This document shows, one piece after another, positions 1 through 8,844 of a DNA stretch of 64,000 nt. The notes under the pieces were generated by a model that was given only the letters and a program-made list of their open reading frames with translations, was not told where the DNA came from and made no database searches. Position numbers and translations under genes: made by a program. The DNA is taken from assembly GCF_900176345.1 (NCBI RefSeq), contig NZ_FWXU01000008.1:124001-188000 (forward strand), given 5' to 3'. Position 1 is the stretch's first letter. Each line of letters begins with the position of its first letter. The DNA is from Rhizobium sp. RU36D (GTDB taxonomy: Bacteria; Pseudomonadota; Alphaproteobacteria; Rhizobiales; Rhizobiaceae).

Positions 1-440
1 AGTTTCCCAACAACACGCTGATCACCAAGGCCAAGCCGAAAGCCCTGGAATTTTCAATGGAATTGAGCTCTGAGGTGCCGGGAACCGATGCCAACTGGCC
101 TTCCGACATCTTCCTGCGGGTCAATGGCATCGATGTCGGCACCTGGACCTCGCCGGGCGATTTCGGCGACAAGCGCGGGGTCTATACGCCCGATTGGTGG
201 AAGCTCAAGGGCTCCCAATATGGCAAGCTGAAGAACTGGCGCATCAATGGCGAGGGCAGCTTCGTCGATGGCATGCGGATCTCCAGCGTCACACTTGAGG
301 ATCTGAAGCTCGACCAGCACCGGTCCATCCGCATGCGGGTGGGCGTGAAGGAGGATGCCGAGCATCCCGGCGGTATCAATATCTTCGGGACCGGCTTCGG
401 CAATTACTCCCAAGACATCGTGCTCAGAATTCAGGTCTGA
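1..440 (+). CDS. ArsR-type transcriptional regulator (COG4189-like), C-terminal part only
   Basis: Partial gene, cut by the left edge; the reading frame is open from base 3 and ends with TGA at 438-440. The 145 visible residues contain the conserved C-terminal pattern that I recognise from the COG4189 family of predicted ArsR-like regulators: WPSD, a VNGIDVGTWTSPGDFG stretch, then GVKEDAEHPGGINIFG and FGNYSQDI. In that family an N-terminal winged helix precedes this domain, which probably binds a sugar-like effector. The DNA-binding part lies outside the window. It stands directly before an arabinofuranosidase gene in the same direction, so a role as local regulator of arabinose-polymer use is inferred, not shown. 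Confidence 0.6.
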   Translation, partial: FPNNTLITKAKPKALEFSMELSSEVPGTDANWPSDIFLRVNGIDVGTWTSPGDFGDKRGVYTPDWWKLKGSQYGKLKNWRINGEGSFVDGMRISSVTLEDLKLDQHRSIRMRVGVKEDAEHPGGINIFGTGFGNYSQDIVLRIQV

Positions 441-455
441 TCATCAAAGCTTCAC

Positions 456-484
456 TTGACGAACATCCATCACTCCGCTTTAAA
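456..484 (+). promoter_or_regulatory. Candidate sigma-70 promoter of abfA
   Basis: TTGACG at 456-461, a 17-base spacer and TTTAAA at 479-484. This lies in the 98-base gap between the regulator and the arabinofuranosidase gene. Sequence match only. Confidence 0.4.
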
Positions 485-486
485 TA

Positions 487-515
487 CCAAAAAAACGGAT
501 ATAAACCGCATTTGG
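487..515. promoter_or_regulatory. Candidate operator upstream of abfA
   Basis: Imperfect dyad immediately after the candidate -10 box: outer arms CCAAA (487-491) and TTTGG (511-515), inner arms CGG (496-498) and CCG (506-508). Its position over the start region of transcription suits a repressor such as the neighbouring ArsR-type protein. No known consensus was matched. Confidence 0.3.
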
Positions 516-538
516 TGATATAAAGGTTTGGAGGAACC

Positions 539-2050
539 ATGGAGGCCCAAGTCACGGCGCATGCGCGCTATTCCCTGGGAGAAATAGACAACAGGTTGTA
601 TGGTGCTTTTCTGGAGCATCTGGGCCGGGCCGTCTATACCGGTATCTATGAGCCGGGGCACCCGACCGCCTTGCCGAATGGCATGCGCAAGGACGTGATC
701 GACCTGGTGCGCAACCTCGATGTGCCGATCTGCCGCTATCCCGGCGGCAACTTCGTCTCGGCCTATAACTGGGAAGACGGAATCGGCCCGCAGGCCGACC
801 GCCCCACGCGGCTCGACCTTGCCTGGCGCACATCGGAATCGAATGCCGTGGGCATCCATGAATTCGCCGAATGGGCTGAAGCCGTCGGGACGGACATGAT
901 GCTGGCCGTCAATCTCGGCTCGCGCGGGCTCGATGCCGCCCGTAACTTTGTCGAATATGTCAATCATCCCGGCGGCAGCTACTGGTCTGACCTGCGCCGC
1001 AAGAACGGCCGGGCCGCCCCCTGGAATGTCAAGCTCTGGTGCCTCGGCAACGAGATGGACGGCCCCTGGCAGGTCGGTCACAAGAGTGCCGCGGAATATG
1101 GCCACCTCGCCAACGAGACCGCCAAGGCAATCCGCGCCTTCGACGACAAGCTGGAACTGGTGGTCTGCGGCTCCTCCCATTCGGAAATGCCGACCTATCC
1201 CCAGTGGGAAGCAACCGTTCTGGACGAAAGCTACGACCAGATCGACTATATCTCGCTGCATATGTATTTCGAGAACTACGAGAAGAACACCGCCGAATAT
1301 CTAGCACTTCCGGAAAAGCTCGATCGCTATATCGGCACGGTTGGCGGCGTCATCGACTATGTGAAGAGCAAGAAGCGCTCCAAGCGCGACGTGAAGATTT
1401 CCTTCGACGAATGGAACGTCTGGTACCACGAGCGCAAGAATGACGCCAAGCGCATGAAGGAATGGAACTGGCCGCATGCGCCTGTCCTGCTCGAAGATAT
1501 CTATAATTTCGAGGACGTGCTGCAGGTCGGCTGCATCCTGAACACCTTCATCCGCCGGTCGGACCGGGTGCGCATTGCCTGCATCGCCCAACTGGTCAAC
1601 GTGATCGCGCCGATCATGACGGAACCGGGCGGCGCGGCCTGGCGGCAGACAATCTATCATCCCCTGCATCTTGCCTCACGCTTCGGTCGCGGAACGGCCT
1701 TGCTGTTGGATGTCGAATGCGCGTCCTATACGGCCGATGTCGCGGACCGCGTGTCGTATCTGGATGTAGCGGGGGTGCATGATTCCGAAGCCGGCTGGCT
1801 GACCTTCTTCGCCGTGAACCGGCATGGCCAGGAGCCGATGGAAATCAACCTGTCGGCGGAGCGTTTCGGCACGATCAAGAGCGTGGAGCACACGCTGATC
1901 AAGCATGACGACCTGGAGGCGAGGAATTCCAAGGAACAGCCCGACAATGTCGCGCCACAGCAGGTCAAGGACAAGGCCACAATCGAGGGGAACCGGGTGC
2001 GGGTGACCGTGCCGCCATATTCCTATTCGATGATAAGGCTCAAGCTCTAG
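539..2050 (+). CDS. abfA: Alpha-L-arabinofuranosidase, GH51
   Basis: Intracellular glycosidase of 503 residues that releases terminal alpha-L-arabinofuranose from arabinan or arabinoxylan oligosaccharides. No signal peptide is visible, which fits action on imported oligomers. GH51 hallmarks are present: the acid/base Glu172 in the WCLGNEMDGPW motif and the nucleophile Glu291 in ISFDEWNVWY, with the early RYPGGNFVSAYNWEDG motif at about residues 66-81. Length is usual for the family. The start at 539 follows a GGAGG site. An ABC importer operon begins 49 bases downstream, so enzyme and importer probably act on the same sugars. Confidence 0.93.
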   Translation: MEAQVTAHARYSLGEIDNRLYGAFLEHLGRAVYTGIYEPGHPTALPNGMRKDVIDLVRNLDVPICRYPGGNFVSAYNWEDGIGPQADRPTRLDLAWRTSESNAVGIHEFAEWAEAVGTDMMLAVNLGSRGLDAARNFVEYVNHPGGSYWSDLRRKNGRAAPWNVKLWCLGNEMDGPWQVGHKSAAEYGHLANETAKAIRAFDDKLELVVCGSSHSEMPTYPQWEATVLDESYDQIDYISLHMYFENYEKNTAEYLALPEKLDRYIGTVGGVIDYVKSKKRSKRDVKISFDEWNVWYHERKNDAKRMKEWNWPHAPVLLEDIYNFEDVLQVGCILNTFIRRSDRVRIACIAQLVNVIAPIMTEPGGAAWRQTIYHPLHLASRFGRGTALLLDVECASYTADVADRVSYLDVAGVHDSEAGWLTFFAVNRHGQEPMEINLSAERFGTIKSVEHTLIKHDDLEARNSKEQPDNVAPQQVKDKATIEGNRVRVTVPPYSYSMIRLKL

Positions 2051-2099
2051 TTGTCTTAAGTGGCGGTAGGAGGCCACTTTAATCTGGGAGGAGAAACAG

Positions 2100-3374
2100 A
2101 TGGCAAGATGGTACAATGTGACAAAGGCCGCGGTGCTCGCCACGGTCCTGATGGCATCGGCCGCCAAGGCAGAGGAGACGGTGGTCTGGTGGGACTTCCT
2201 CTCCGGCGGTGACGGCGTTCGCATGAAGCAGATGATCGCCGACTTCAACGCCGCCCACCAGGGCAAGGTGAAGATCGACGCCACGACGCTGGAATGGGGC
2301 ACGCCCTTCTATTCCAAGGTCCAGACGTCAGCCGCTGTTGGCCAAGCGCCTGATGTGATGACCTATCACGCAAGCCGCATTCCGCTGGCGGTGAAGCAGG
2401 GCATTCTGCAGGAAATCACGCCGGCCGACTGGACCGCCATGGGGCTGAAGCAGGATGATTATGCTGCCTCCACCTGGGACGCGGTCACGGTCGATGGCAA
2501 GCAATATGCCGTGCCGCTCGATACCCATCCGATCGTTCTCTATTACAACAAGGATATCCTGGCGAAAGCGGGCGTGCTGGACGCGAACGGCAAGCCGAAG
2601 GGCCTGGATTCCCGCCAGAATTTCGAGGCGACGCTGAAAGCGCTGAAGGATTCCGGCGTGAAATTCCCGCTGGGTTCGGTGACCGCCGACGGTAACTTCA
2701 TGTTCCGCACCGTCTATTCGCTGATGGGCCAGCAGGGCGGCGAGTTGATGACCGGCGACGAATTCCTGGCCGGCGACAATGGCAAGAAGCTCGAAAATGC
2801 CTTGTCGGTCCTGCAGGACTGGACCAAGGCCGGCTGGCAGTCGACCTATACGGATTATCCCGCAACGGTCGCCCTGTTCACGTCGGGCGAAGCGGCCATG
2901 ATGATCAACGGCGTCTGGGAAGTCCCGACGATGACCGACCTGCAGAAGGGCGGCAAGCTCTTCCAGTGGGGCGCGGTTGAACTGCCTGTGATCTTCGACA
3001 AACCCTCCACCTATGCTGACAGCCATGCCTTCGCCATTCCGGCGAACAAGGGCAAGGAGATGACAGCGGAGAAGCGCGCCGCCGTGCTTGAGGTGATCGG
3101 CTGGATCTCCAAGAACTCGCTGCTATGGGCCACCGCCGGCCACATCCCCGCCTATGGTCCGGTCACGGCCTCGGCGGAATACAAGGCCATGGAGCCGAAC
3201 GCGACCTATTCGCCGCTGACAGCCAATATGATCTTCGATCCCAAGACGCCGCTCGCTGGCATTGCCGGCCCGATCTTCGACGTCATGTCCACCCATTTCG
3301 TGCCGACGCTGAACGGCGAGATGGAGCCAGCCAAGGCAGTTGAAGAGATCAAGATCGGTCTCGACGACCTCTGA
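2100..3374 (+). CDS. Sugar ABC transporter substrate-binding protein
   Basis: Periplasmic solute-binding protein of 424 residues, maltose-binding-protein superfamily (family 1). An N-terminal Sec signal of about 24 residues ends in AKA before EETVVWWDF. The pattern TVVWWDFLSGGDG followed by DFNAAHQ and the middle APDVMTYH motif are typical of rhizobial oligosaccharide-binding proteins. A GGGAGG site lies 8-10 bases before the ATG. It follows abfA and precedes two permease genes, from which it is separated by a strong hairpin. Arabinose-containing oligosaccharides are the inferred ligand; sequence alone cannot fix the substrate. Confidence 0.88.
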   Translation: MARWYNVTKAAVLATVLMASAAKAEETVVWWDFLSGGDGVRMKQMIADFNAAHQGKVKIDATTLEWGTPFYSKVQTSAAVGQAPDVMTYHASRIPLAVKQGILQEITPADWTAMGLKQDDYAASTWDAVTVDGKQYAVPLDTHPIVLYYNKDILAKAGVLDANGKPKGLDSRQNFEATLKALKDSGVKFPLGSVTADGNFMFRTVYSLMGQQGGELMTGDEFLAGDNGKKLENALSVLQDWTKAGWQSTYTDYPATVALFTSGEAAMMINGVWEVPTMTDLQKGGKLFQWGAVELPVIFDKPSTYADSHAFAIPANKGKEMTAEKRAAVLEVIGWISKNSLLWATAGHIPAYGPVTASAEYKAMEPNATYSPLTANMIFDPKTPLAGIAGPIFDVMSTHFVPTLNGEMEPAKAVEEIKIGLDDL

Positions 3375-3379
3375 AACAT

Positions 3380-3420
3380 CGGTGTCCGGACCGAGGCAGG
3401 CAGCCTCGGTCCGGACACCG
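3380..3420 (+). terminator. Large perfect hairpin between binding protein and permease genes
   Basis: An 18-bp perfect stem (3380-3397 with 3403-3420) and a 5-base loop, GC-rich, starting five bases after the stop of the binding-protein gene. It lacks a run of T after the stem, so it is more likely a partial terminator or mRNA 3'-end stabiliser that gives more binding protein than permease, as seen in many ABC importer operons. Confidence 0.6.
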
Positions 3421-3464
3421 TCTTGGATCGACTGTCAGACACTGCAAGGAGGTCCTGAAACAGG

Positions 3465-4349
3465 ATGCTCAGGAACAAGCGCAGCGAGGCGATCTTCGCC
3501 ATGGCGCTCGTAGCCCCATTCATCGCGGTCTATGGGCTTGTCTTTATCTATCCCACCATCAAGCTGTTCATGATCAGCCTGACGGATGCGCCGCTGATCG
3601 GCGGTGGCAGCTATGTGGGCCTGGAGAACTATACCCGGCTTGTCGATGACAGGCGGTTCGCGACAGCGCTCTGGAACACGGCCTATTTCGTCCTGCTCAC
3701 CGTCATCCCCGGCACCATGGTTGCCTATGCGATCGCGCTCGGCGTCAACCGGCTGGCGGGGCGCTTCCAGGCAGCCATCCTGGCAATGTTCTTTCTGCCC
3801 TATATCCTGCCGGTCTCCGTGGTCTACCTGATCTGGGACTGGACGCTGAACTTCCAGTTCGGCATTGCCATGTATGTCTTCGACATGCTCGGCATCCCGC
3901 GGGTCCCTGTGTTCAAGTCCACGGTCTGGTTCATGCCGGCGGTCGGGGTGATCACCATCTGGTGGACGGCAGGCTTCTCGATCCTGCTGTTCCTGGCCGG
4001 CCTGCGCTCTATCCCGCAGGAGATCTACGAGGCGGCAGCGCTCGATAATGCGGGGCGCTGGGCCACATTTTCGCGCATCACCTGGCCGCTGATGTGGCCG
4101 GTGACCGCGCTGGTCCTGACGATCCAGCTCATTTCGCAGCTGAAGATCTTCGACCAGGTCTATCTCTTCTCCACGGGGGGCAGGCCGAACGACAACCTCG
4201 TCATGGTCTACTACATCTTCCTCCGGGCCTTCCAGTCGGACCAGGGCGGCCGGGCCGCGGCTGCTGCCGTCGTCCTGTTCATGATCGTCATTGTCGTCTC
4301 GGTCCTGAACTTCCAACTGACCAGACTGTCGGGAGGTCGCAACCGATGA
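3465..4349 (+). CDS. Sugar ABC transporter permease (MalF type)
   Basis: Inner-membrane permease of 294 residues with six predicted membrane spans, the usual size for family 1 sugar importers. The cytoplasmic EAA loop that contacts the ATPase is clear at EIYEAAALDNAGRW. The start at 3465 follows an AAGGAGGTCC site. Its stop overlaps the ATG of the next permease (ATGA), which indicates translational coupling and a heterodimeric membrane channel. Confidence 0.88.
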   Translation: MLRNKRSEAIFAMALVAPFIAVYGLVFIYPTIKLFMISLTDAPLIGGGSYVGLENYTRLVDDRRFATALWNTAYFVLLTVIPGTMVAYAIALGVNRLAGRFQAAILAMFFLPYILPVSVVYLIWDWTLNFQFGIAMYVFDMLGIPRVPVFKSTVWFMPAVGVITIWWTAGFSILLFLAGLRSIPQEIYEAAALDNAGRWATFSRITWPLMWPVTALVLTIQLISQLKIFDQVYLFSTGGRPNDNLVMVYYIFLRAFQSDQGGRAAAAAVVLFMIVIVVSVLNFQLTRLSGGRNR

Positions 4350-5188
4350 ATGCCGAGCGCGCACGCCGCCTGAACCTGGCCGGCCTCATCATCACCCTGC
4401 TGACCGTCATCTGCGCCATACTCTGGGCCTTTCCGCTCTATTGGGGCGTCGTCTCCTCGCTGAAGCCGGAAGACGAGGTGGTCCGCCCCTATATCGAGCT
4501 TTGGCCGGATACCTTCACGCTGTCGCATTACATCTTCGCGCTGACGGAGACGGAAATCGGCCGCTGGTATCTCAATTCCATCGTCACCGCACTCGCCGTC
4601 ACGGCCCTGACCGTCTCGTCGTCGCTGCTCTGCGGCTATGCCATCTCGCAGCTACGCTTTCCCTTCCGCAACGTGCTGTGGTGGCTGGTGCTGGCCAGCT
4701 TCATGGTTCCGATGTCGACGCTGATCGTCAACCATTTCGAGCTCGTCGCGGGATTGGGCCTGATCAATACCTGGGCCGGGATCGTGCTGCCGCAGCTCAT
4801 CCATCCCGTTGTTATCATCGTCTACAAGCAGTTTTTCGATGGCGTGCCGAAGGATTTCCGCGAGGCGGCTGTCATGGACAATGCATCGGAATGGCGGATC
4901 CTCACCCGGATTTACATCCCGATGAACTGGGGCGTGACCACCGCTCTCTCCATCGTCTGCTTCATCTGGTCCTGGAACTCGTTCCTCTGGCCGTTCCTGG
5001 CCGTGACGCGCACCGACATGATGACGATTACCGTTGGCATCACCCAGGTGAATGACGCCTTCGGGGTCTATTACGCGCGGGAACTGAGTGCTGCGGTGCT
5101 GGCCGGCCTGCCGGTGGCGCTGGCCTATCTCATCTTCCAGCGCCGGGTGACCGAGGCCATCACACTCTCGGCGGGCATCAAGGGCTGA
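4346..5188 (+). CDS. Sugar ABC transporter permease (MalG type)
   Basis: Second inner-membrane permease, 280 residues, partner of the preceding one. The EAA loop reads DFREAAVMDNASEWRI. The ATG at 4346 overlaps the previous stop by four bases and has a GGGAGG site just upstream; the open frame extends further 5' but only as a shadow of the previous gene. No ATPase gene follows on this strand. The likely ATPase is encoded convergently at 5465-6550. Confidence 0.88.
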   Translation: MNAERARRLNLAGLIITLLTVICAILWAFPLYWGVVSSLKPEDEVVRPYIELWPDTFTLSHYIFALTETEIGRWYLNSIVTALAVTALTVSSSLLCGYAISQLRFPFRNVLWWLVLASFMVPMSTLIVNHFELVAGLGLINTWAGIVLPQLIHPVVIIVYKQFFDGVPKDFREAAVMDNASEWRILTRIYIPMNWGVTTALSIVCFIWSWNSFLWPFLAVTRTDMMTITVGITQVNDAFGVYYARELSAAVLAGLPVALAYLIFQRRVTEAITLSAGIKG

Positions 5189-5220
5189 AGGCAAGGAGGG
5201 CGGCGGGGCTGCCCTCAGGC

Positions 5221-5426
5221 TGCTGACAAAGTCTTCCTGCAGGCGGTCTCCATTTATCCGTCATTCCGGCGAATGCCGGAATCCAGCCACGGCGCGTCTG
5301 CGCCGTGAGAAGAGTCTTTTGCGATCAATGACTTGATCGCGCTGGATCCCAGCTCGGGGGCCGGGATGACGGTGAATTCTGCGGTCAAAACGACGTCAAA
5401 CGACCTGAAATGAGAGTTTGTCAGCA
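5221..5426 (+). mobile_element. MITE-like dispersed repeat, copy 1
   Basis: A 206-bp non-coding element bounded by perfect 10-bp terminal inverted repeats, TGCTGACAAA at 5221-5230 and TTTGTCAGCA at 5417-5426. Inside are nested palindromes, including a GTCATTCCGGC/GCCGGAAT hairpin and a CACGGCGC/GCGCCGTG hairpin. A second copy, inverted and colinear in sequence, lies at 8845-9052. No transposase and no obvious target-site duplication are present. It fills most of the 276-base gap between the convergent permease and ATPase genes. Confidence 0.75.
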
Positions 5427-5464
5427 CTTTGCAAGGCGGACCCTCCGAGTGTGCCAACGCCGCC

Positions 5465-6550
5465 TCAATGGGCGGCATAGGATTTGCCCGCTGCATCGAA
5501 CAGATGGATGGCGGTGGGGTCGAAGCTCAGGCGGACCCGGTCGCCGGCGCGAATGCCGGACCGTCCGCTGTCCTGGGCAATGATCTCAGTCCCGTCATTC
5601 AGCCGGCAATAGGCCAGCGTCCGCTCGCCAAGCCTCTCCACCACGCTGACGCTCGCCTCCGTCGTGGCCGCAGATGCGGTATCGCCATCCGTTACGACGT
5701 TCACCGCTTCCGGCCGAATGCCCAGGTCGAATTGGCCGCCGCTCGGCACCGCCGCGTCAATCTCCAGCTGAAAGCCGTTGCGCATGGTCACCGGCGCCCG
5801 TCCGGGCCGCGGGACCTCGACCGGCAGGAAGTTCATGCCCGGTGAGCCGATGAAACTTGCCACGAACCGGGAGGCTGGCCGCAGATAGACGTCCATCGGG
5901 CTACCGATCTGTTCGATCTTGCATTTGTTCAGCACGACGATGCGGTCGGCCAGCGTCATCGCTTCCGTCTGGTCATGGGTCACATAGATCATCGTGGCCT
6001 TCATGCGCTGGTGCAGTTGCGCCAGTTCCACGCGGGTGCGCACGCGCAGCGCCGCATCGAGGTTCGACAGGGGCTCGTCGAACAGGAAGGCCTTGGGCTC
6101 CTTGACGATCGCCCGCCCGATTGCCACGCGCTGGCGCTGGCCGCCTGACAGTTGCGAAGGCCGCCGCTCCAGCAGCGCTTCCATCTCCAGCATGCGTGCC
6201 GCCTCTGCCACCCGCTTGTCGATCTCAGGGGTGGGAAGGCCGATGTTGCGCAGGCCGAAAGCCATGTTTTCGCGCACGGTCATATGCGGATAAAGCGCGT
6301 AATTCTGAAACACCATTGCGACATTGCGCTGCCCCGGCGGGAGCGACTCGCAGCGCAGGCCGCCGATCGTCAGGCTGCCGCGATCGATCGTCTCAAGGCC
6401 TGCGATCATGCGCAGCAGAGTGGATTTGCCCGAGCCCGAAGGCCCGAGAAACACCACCAGCTCCCCCGCATCAACGGTCAAGGAGAGGTTTTCGATCACC
6501 GAAACCGCCCCGTAGCTCTTGGACACATTCTCCAGTTGAATGGCCGCCAT
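5465..6550 (-). CDS. Sugar ABC transporter ATP-binding protein (UgpC/MsmK type)
   Basis: Cytoplasmic ATPase of 361 residues. Walker A GPSGSGKS is at 36-43, the signature LSGGQ at 134-138, Walker B LFDEP at 156-160, followed by VTHDQTEAMTLAD. A C-terminal OB-type regulatory domain with the DLGIRPE motif follows, as in MalK and UgpC. It is convergent with the importer operon at 2100-5188, which has no ATPase of its own, and is inferred to energise it. The ATG has an AGGAGGAGA site on the minus strand. Confidence 0.9.
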   Translation of the reverse strand: MAAIQLENVSKSYGAVSVIENLSLTVDAGELVVFLGPSGSGKSTLLRMIAGLETIDRGSLTIGGLRCESLPPGQRNVAMVFQNYALYPHMTVRENMAFGLRNIGLPTPEIDKRVAEAARMLEMEALLERRPSQLSGGQRQRVAIGRAIVKEPKAFLFDEPLSNLDAALRVRTRVELAQLHQRMKATMIYVTHDQTEAMTLADRIVVLNKCKIEQIGSPMDVYLRPASRFVASFIGSPGMNFLPVEVPRPGRAPVTMRNGFQLEIDAAVPSGGQFDLGIRPEAVNVVTDGDTASAATTEASVSVVERLGERTLAYCRLNDGTEIIAQDSGRSGIRAGDRVRLSFDPTAIHLFDAAGKSYAAH

Positions 6551-6767
6551 AGTCTCCTCCTCTTTTCCATCATCTTTGCCGGTACGTATCCGAAGTCAAG
6601 ATATGAACTTAAGTCTCGGTGCTGGTGGGCTGACCTCTTGCTACAGCCTGGCTCAAGTTTGCCAGCCTAGTGCTCTGCTATCATCGGGCGAAAAGCCCTC
6701 AACGGGGCCGATTTGGCGACGGATAGCGCAGGGCCGGCTCCGTTCCTTGTCCTAGGAAGGATCATCC

Positions 6768-7628
6768 ATGGCAGAGCGTGCTGTAACCGTTCCCGAGTCC
6801 GCAACAGAAGAATTTGCCCGCAAGGGCTATACCATGCTGCCGCAGTTTTATGATGCCGAGCGCGATGTCGCGCCGATCCAGGAGGGTATCCGCGTCATCC
6901 TTGAACTTCTTTGCAGGAAGTATCAGGTCGATGCGCCGACAGACACCGCCTGGAACGCCATGACCCTGGCCTATCCGGCCCTGATTGCCAAGAACCGGTC
7001 CTGGGGCGGCGAGGTCTATGATGCCGTGAAGCAGATCCCGGCCTTCATGCAACTGGTGAGCAAGATAGAGAATTCCAGGGTTTTCGAGGCGCTGCGCCCC
7101 GGCTCGGTGCCGGGCCTCGCCGCCGGCGGCTATGGCATCCGCATCGACAATCCCGGCGAGGAGAAGTTCCGAGCCCAATGGCATCAGGAGTTTCCGAGCC
7201 AGTTGCGCAGCGTTGACGGCATCGTCTTCTGGACGCCACTGCTGCCGGTGACGCCCGACATGGGGCCGGTCCAGATTGCCGAGGGGTCGCAGGCCGAGGG
7301 CTTGATCCCCGTCTATAGCAGCGACGGCGGCGCTGGAAAGACCGGCGCCTATGCCCTGTTCATGGATCGCTGCGACGAGCGGCTGTCGCGCTATGAGGTG
7401 GTCGCGCCGCTCACCAAGCCGGGTGACCTGGTGCTGATGGACTTCCTGACCATGCACCAGAGCGGCCATAACGTCTCCAAGATGCCGCGCTGGAGCATGC
7501 AGTTCCGCTACTTCAATTTCGCTGATCCGATCGGCATTCGCATCGGCTGGTGCGGCTCCTTTGCCGCCGGTGTCGATTTCGGCGCGGTGCTGCCGGAACT
7601 GGTCGCACAGAGGGAGAATGCTGCGTGA
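6768..7628 (+). CDS. Phytanoyl-CoA dioxygenase (PhyH) family protein
   Basis: Protein of 286 residues resembling PhyH-family Fe(II)/2-oxoglutarate-dependent oxygenases. The likely iron ligands are His139 and Glu141 in WHQE (Glu in place of the usual Asp) and a distal His in TMHQSGHN near 230-234; Arg247 could bind 2-oxoglutarate. Substrate is unknown; family members hydroxylate lipids, sugars and natural products. The following methyltransferase start overlaps its stop, so the two are coupled and probably modify the same small molecule. A GGAAGG site precedes the ATG. The 217 bases upstream hold no further gene. Confidence 0.7.
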   Translation: MAERAVTVPESATEEFARKGYTMLPQFYDAERDVAPIQEGIRVILELLCRKYQVDAPTDTAWNAMTLAYPALIAKNRSWGGEVYDAVKQIPAFMQLVSKIENSRVFEALRPGSVPGLAAGGYGIRIDNPGEEKFRAQWHQEFPSQLRSVDGIVFWTPLLPVTPDMGPVQIAEGSQAEGLIPVYSSDGGAGKTGAYALFMDRCDERLSRYEVVAPLTKPGDLVLMDFLTMHQSGHNVSKMPRWSMQFRYFNFADPIGIRIGWCGSFAAGVDFGAVLPELVAQRENAA

Positions 7629-8782
7629 CCTGCTGCCGCGTTTGCCAACAGGCGATCAAGGCGCCGTCGCTGACGGCGCCAGCGCCGGCCCTGACCTCGA
7701 TGATGACCTTCGTGGATATCCCGACCGTGGTGCATGTCTGCGAAGCCTGCGGCCATTCCCAGTGTGACGACCTGCCGGATATCGACAGCTTTTACGACAC
7801 GAGCTACCGCATTTCGCTGGAATCTGACGATCACGACCAGATCTTCGCCGTGGATGACAAGGGCCGACCGATCTATCGCACCGATCACCAGGCGGCGCTT
7901 GGCCTGAACCTGCTCAATCTGCCCGACGGGGCAAAGATTCTGGACTATGGTGCTGCCAAGGCGACGACCCTGCGCAAGATGGTTGCGACGCGGCCTGACC
8001 TTCATCCCCACGTCTTCGATGTCAGCAGCGACTACAAACCGGCCTGGCAGGGCTGGGTGGCGGCCGAGGACCAGGCAACCTATACGGTTCCTGAAAGCTG
8101 GAAGGGACGCTTCGATGCCATCATCAGCCACTTCGTCATCGAGCATGTCGCCGCGCCGGTCGAGTTTCTGAAGACACTCAGGGATTTGCTTGCTCCCGGC
8201 GGTCGCGTGCTCCTCTCGATGCCCGATGTCGCCGCAAATCCGGGTGACATGACGGTTGCCGATCACCTCAACCATTTCAGCACGGCGTCCCTGAAAACGG
8301 CCTTCGCCTTGTCAGGTCTTTCGGTCGAGGCGATCGACAGCACCTCGTTCCCTGGCGCTTTCTTTGCCGTTGCGACACGCTCCGACGGCGCCGTCGAAAA
8401 CCCTGTTCGTGCCGAGGAAATCGCCTCCGCTGTTGCGAGAGCCTTGGAAATCTGCGGCTTCTGGGAAAAGGCGACCGGCGCGATCGACGGTTCCGCCCGG
8501 AAATTTGCCGGCCGGCGCGCGGCGGTCTATGGCTCCGGCTTCTACGGCAGCTGGATCCATAGCCGCGTCTCCTCGGAAGTGCAGCTCGACGCCTTCCTCG
8601 ACCAGAACCCCAATCTGCAGGGCAAGTCCCACTTTGGCCGCCCGGTTCTGGCACCCGATCAGGTGGCTGACGATGTCGAAGTGCTGTTTGTCGGTCTTAA
8701 TCCGCTGAAAGCCCGCAACATCATCGCGCAGGTACCGGCCCTGAACCGCAAGGGCCTGGAACTGGTCTGGATCGACGGCTGA
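7625..8782 (+). CDS. SAM-dependent C-methyltransferase-like protein with N-terminal zinc site
   Basis: Protein of 385 residues with the three-part layout of sugar C-methyltransferases: an N-terminal zinc site (Cys4-x2-Cys7 and Cys39-x2-Cys42-x3-Gln), a class I SAM fold in the middle (ILDYGAAKATT near residue 105, then IISHFVIEHV), and a C-terminal domain with a Rossmann-like AVYGSGFYGSW. I chose the GTG at 7625, which overlaps the previous stop (GTGA), because it puts the first zinc cysteines at the very N-terminus; an upstream open frame is a shadow. The glycine-rich SAM motif is weaker than usual. Function is unknown; coupling to the oxygenase suggests a joint pathway. Confidence 0.72.
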   Translation: MTCCRVCQQAIKAPSLTAPAPALTSMMTFVDIPTVVHVCEACGHSQCDDLPDIDSFYDTSYRISLESDDHDQIFAVDDKGRPIYRTDHQAALGLNLLNLPDGAKILDYGAAKATTLRKMVATRPDLHPHVFDVSSDYKPAWQGWVAAEDQATYTVPESWKGRFDAIISHFVIEHVAAPVEFLKTLRDLLAPGGRVLLSMPDVAANPGDMTVADHLNHFSTASLKTAFALSGLSVEAIDSTSFPGAFFAVATRSDGAVENPVRAEEIASAVARALEICGFWEKATGAIDGSARKFAGRRAAVYGSGFYGSWIHSRVSSEVQLDAFLDQNPNLQGKSHFGRPVLAPDQVADDVEVLFVGLNPLKARNIIAQVPALNRKGLELVWIDG

Positions 8783-8812
8783 CCAACAATCGTTCCTCAC
8801 ATTCAATAAAAA

Positions 8813-8840
8813 GAGCCGGCTGACATCAATCAGCCGGCTC
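8813..8840 (+). terminator. Hairpin downstream of the methyltransferase gene
   Basis: Perfect 11-bp stem, GAGCCGGCTGA at 8813-8823 pairing with 8830-8840, six-base loop, preceded by AATAAAAA. The T-run expected on the plus strand is missing because the repeat element begins a few bases later. On the minus strand the upstream A-run reads as TTTTTATT, so it would work as a terminator for transcripts coming from the right. Confidence 0.55.
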
Positions 8841-8844
8841 AGAC

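Noticed and set aside
5221..5426. Possible CRISPR or riboswitch from the nested repeats
   Set aside because: Only palindromes within a single unit with terminal inverted repeats, no spacer-repeat periodicity; a second inverted copy identifies it as a dispersed element.
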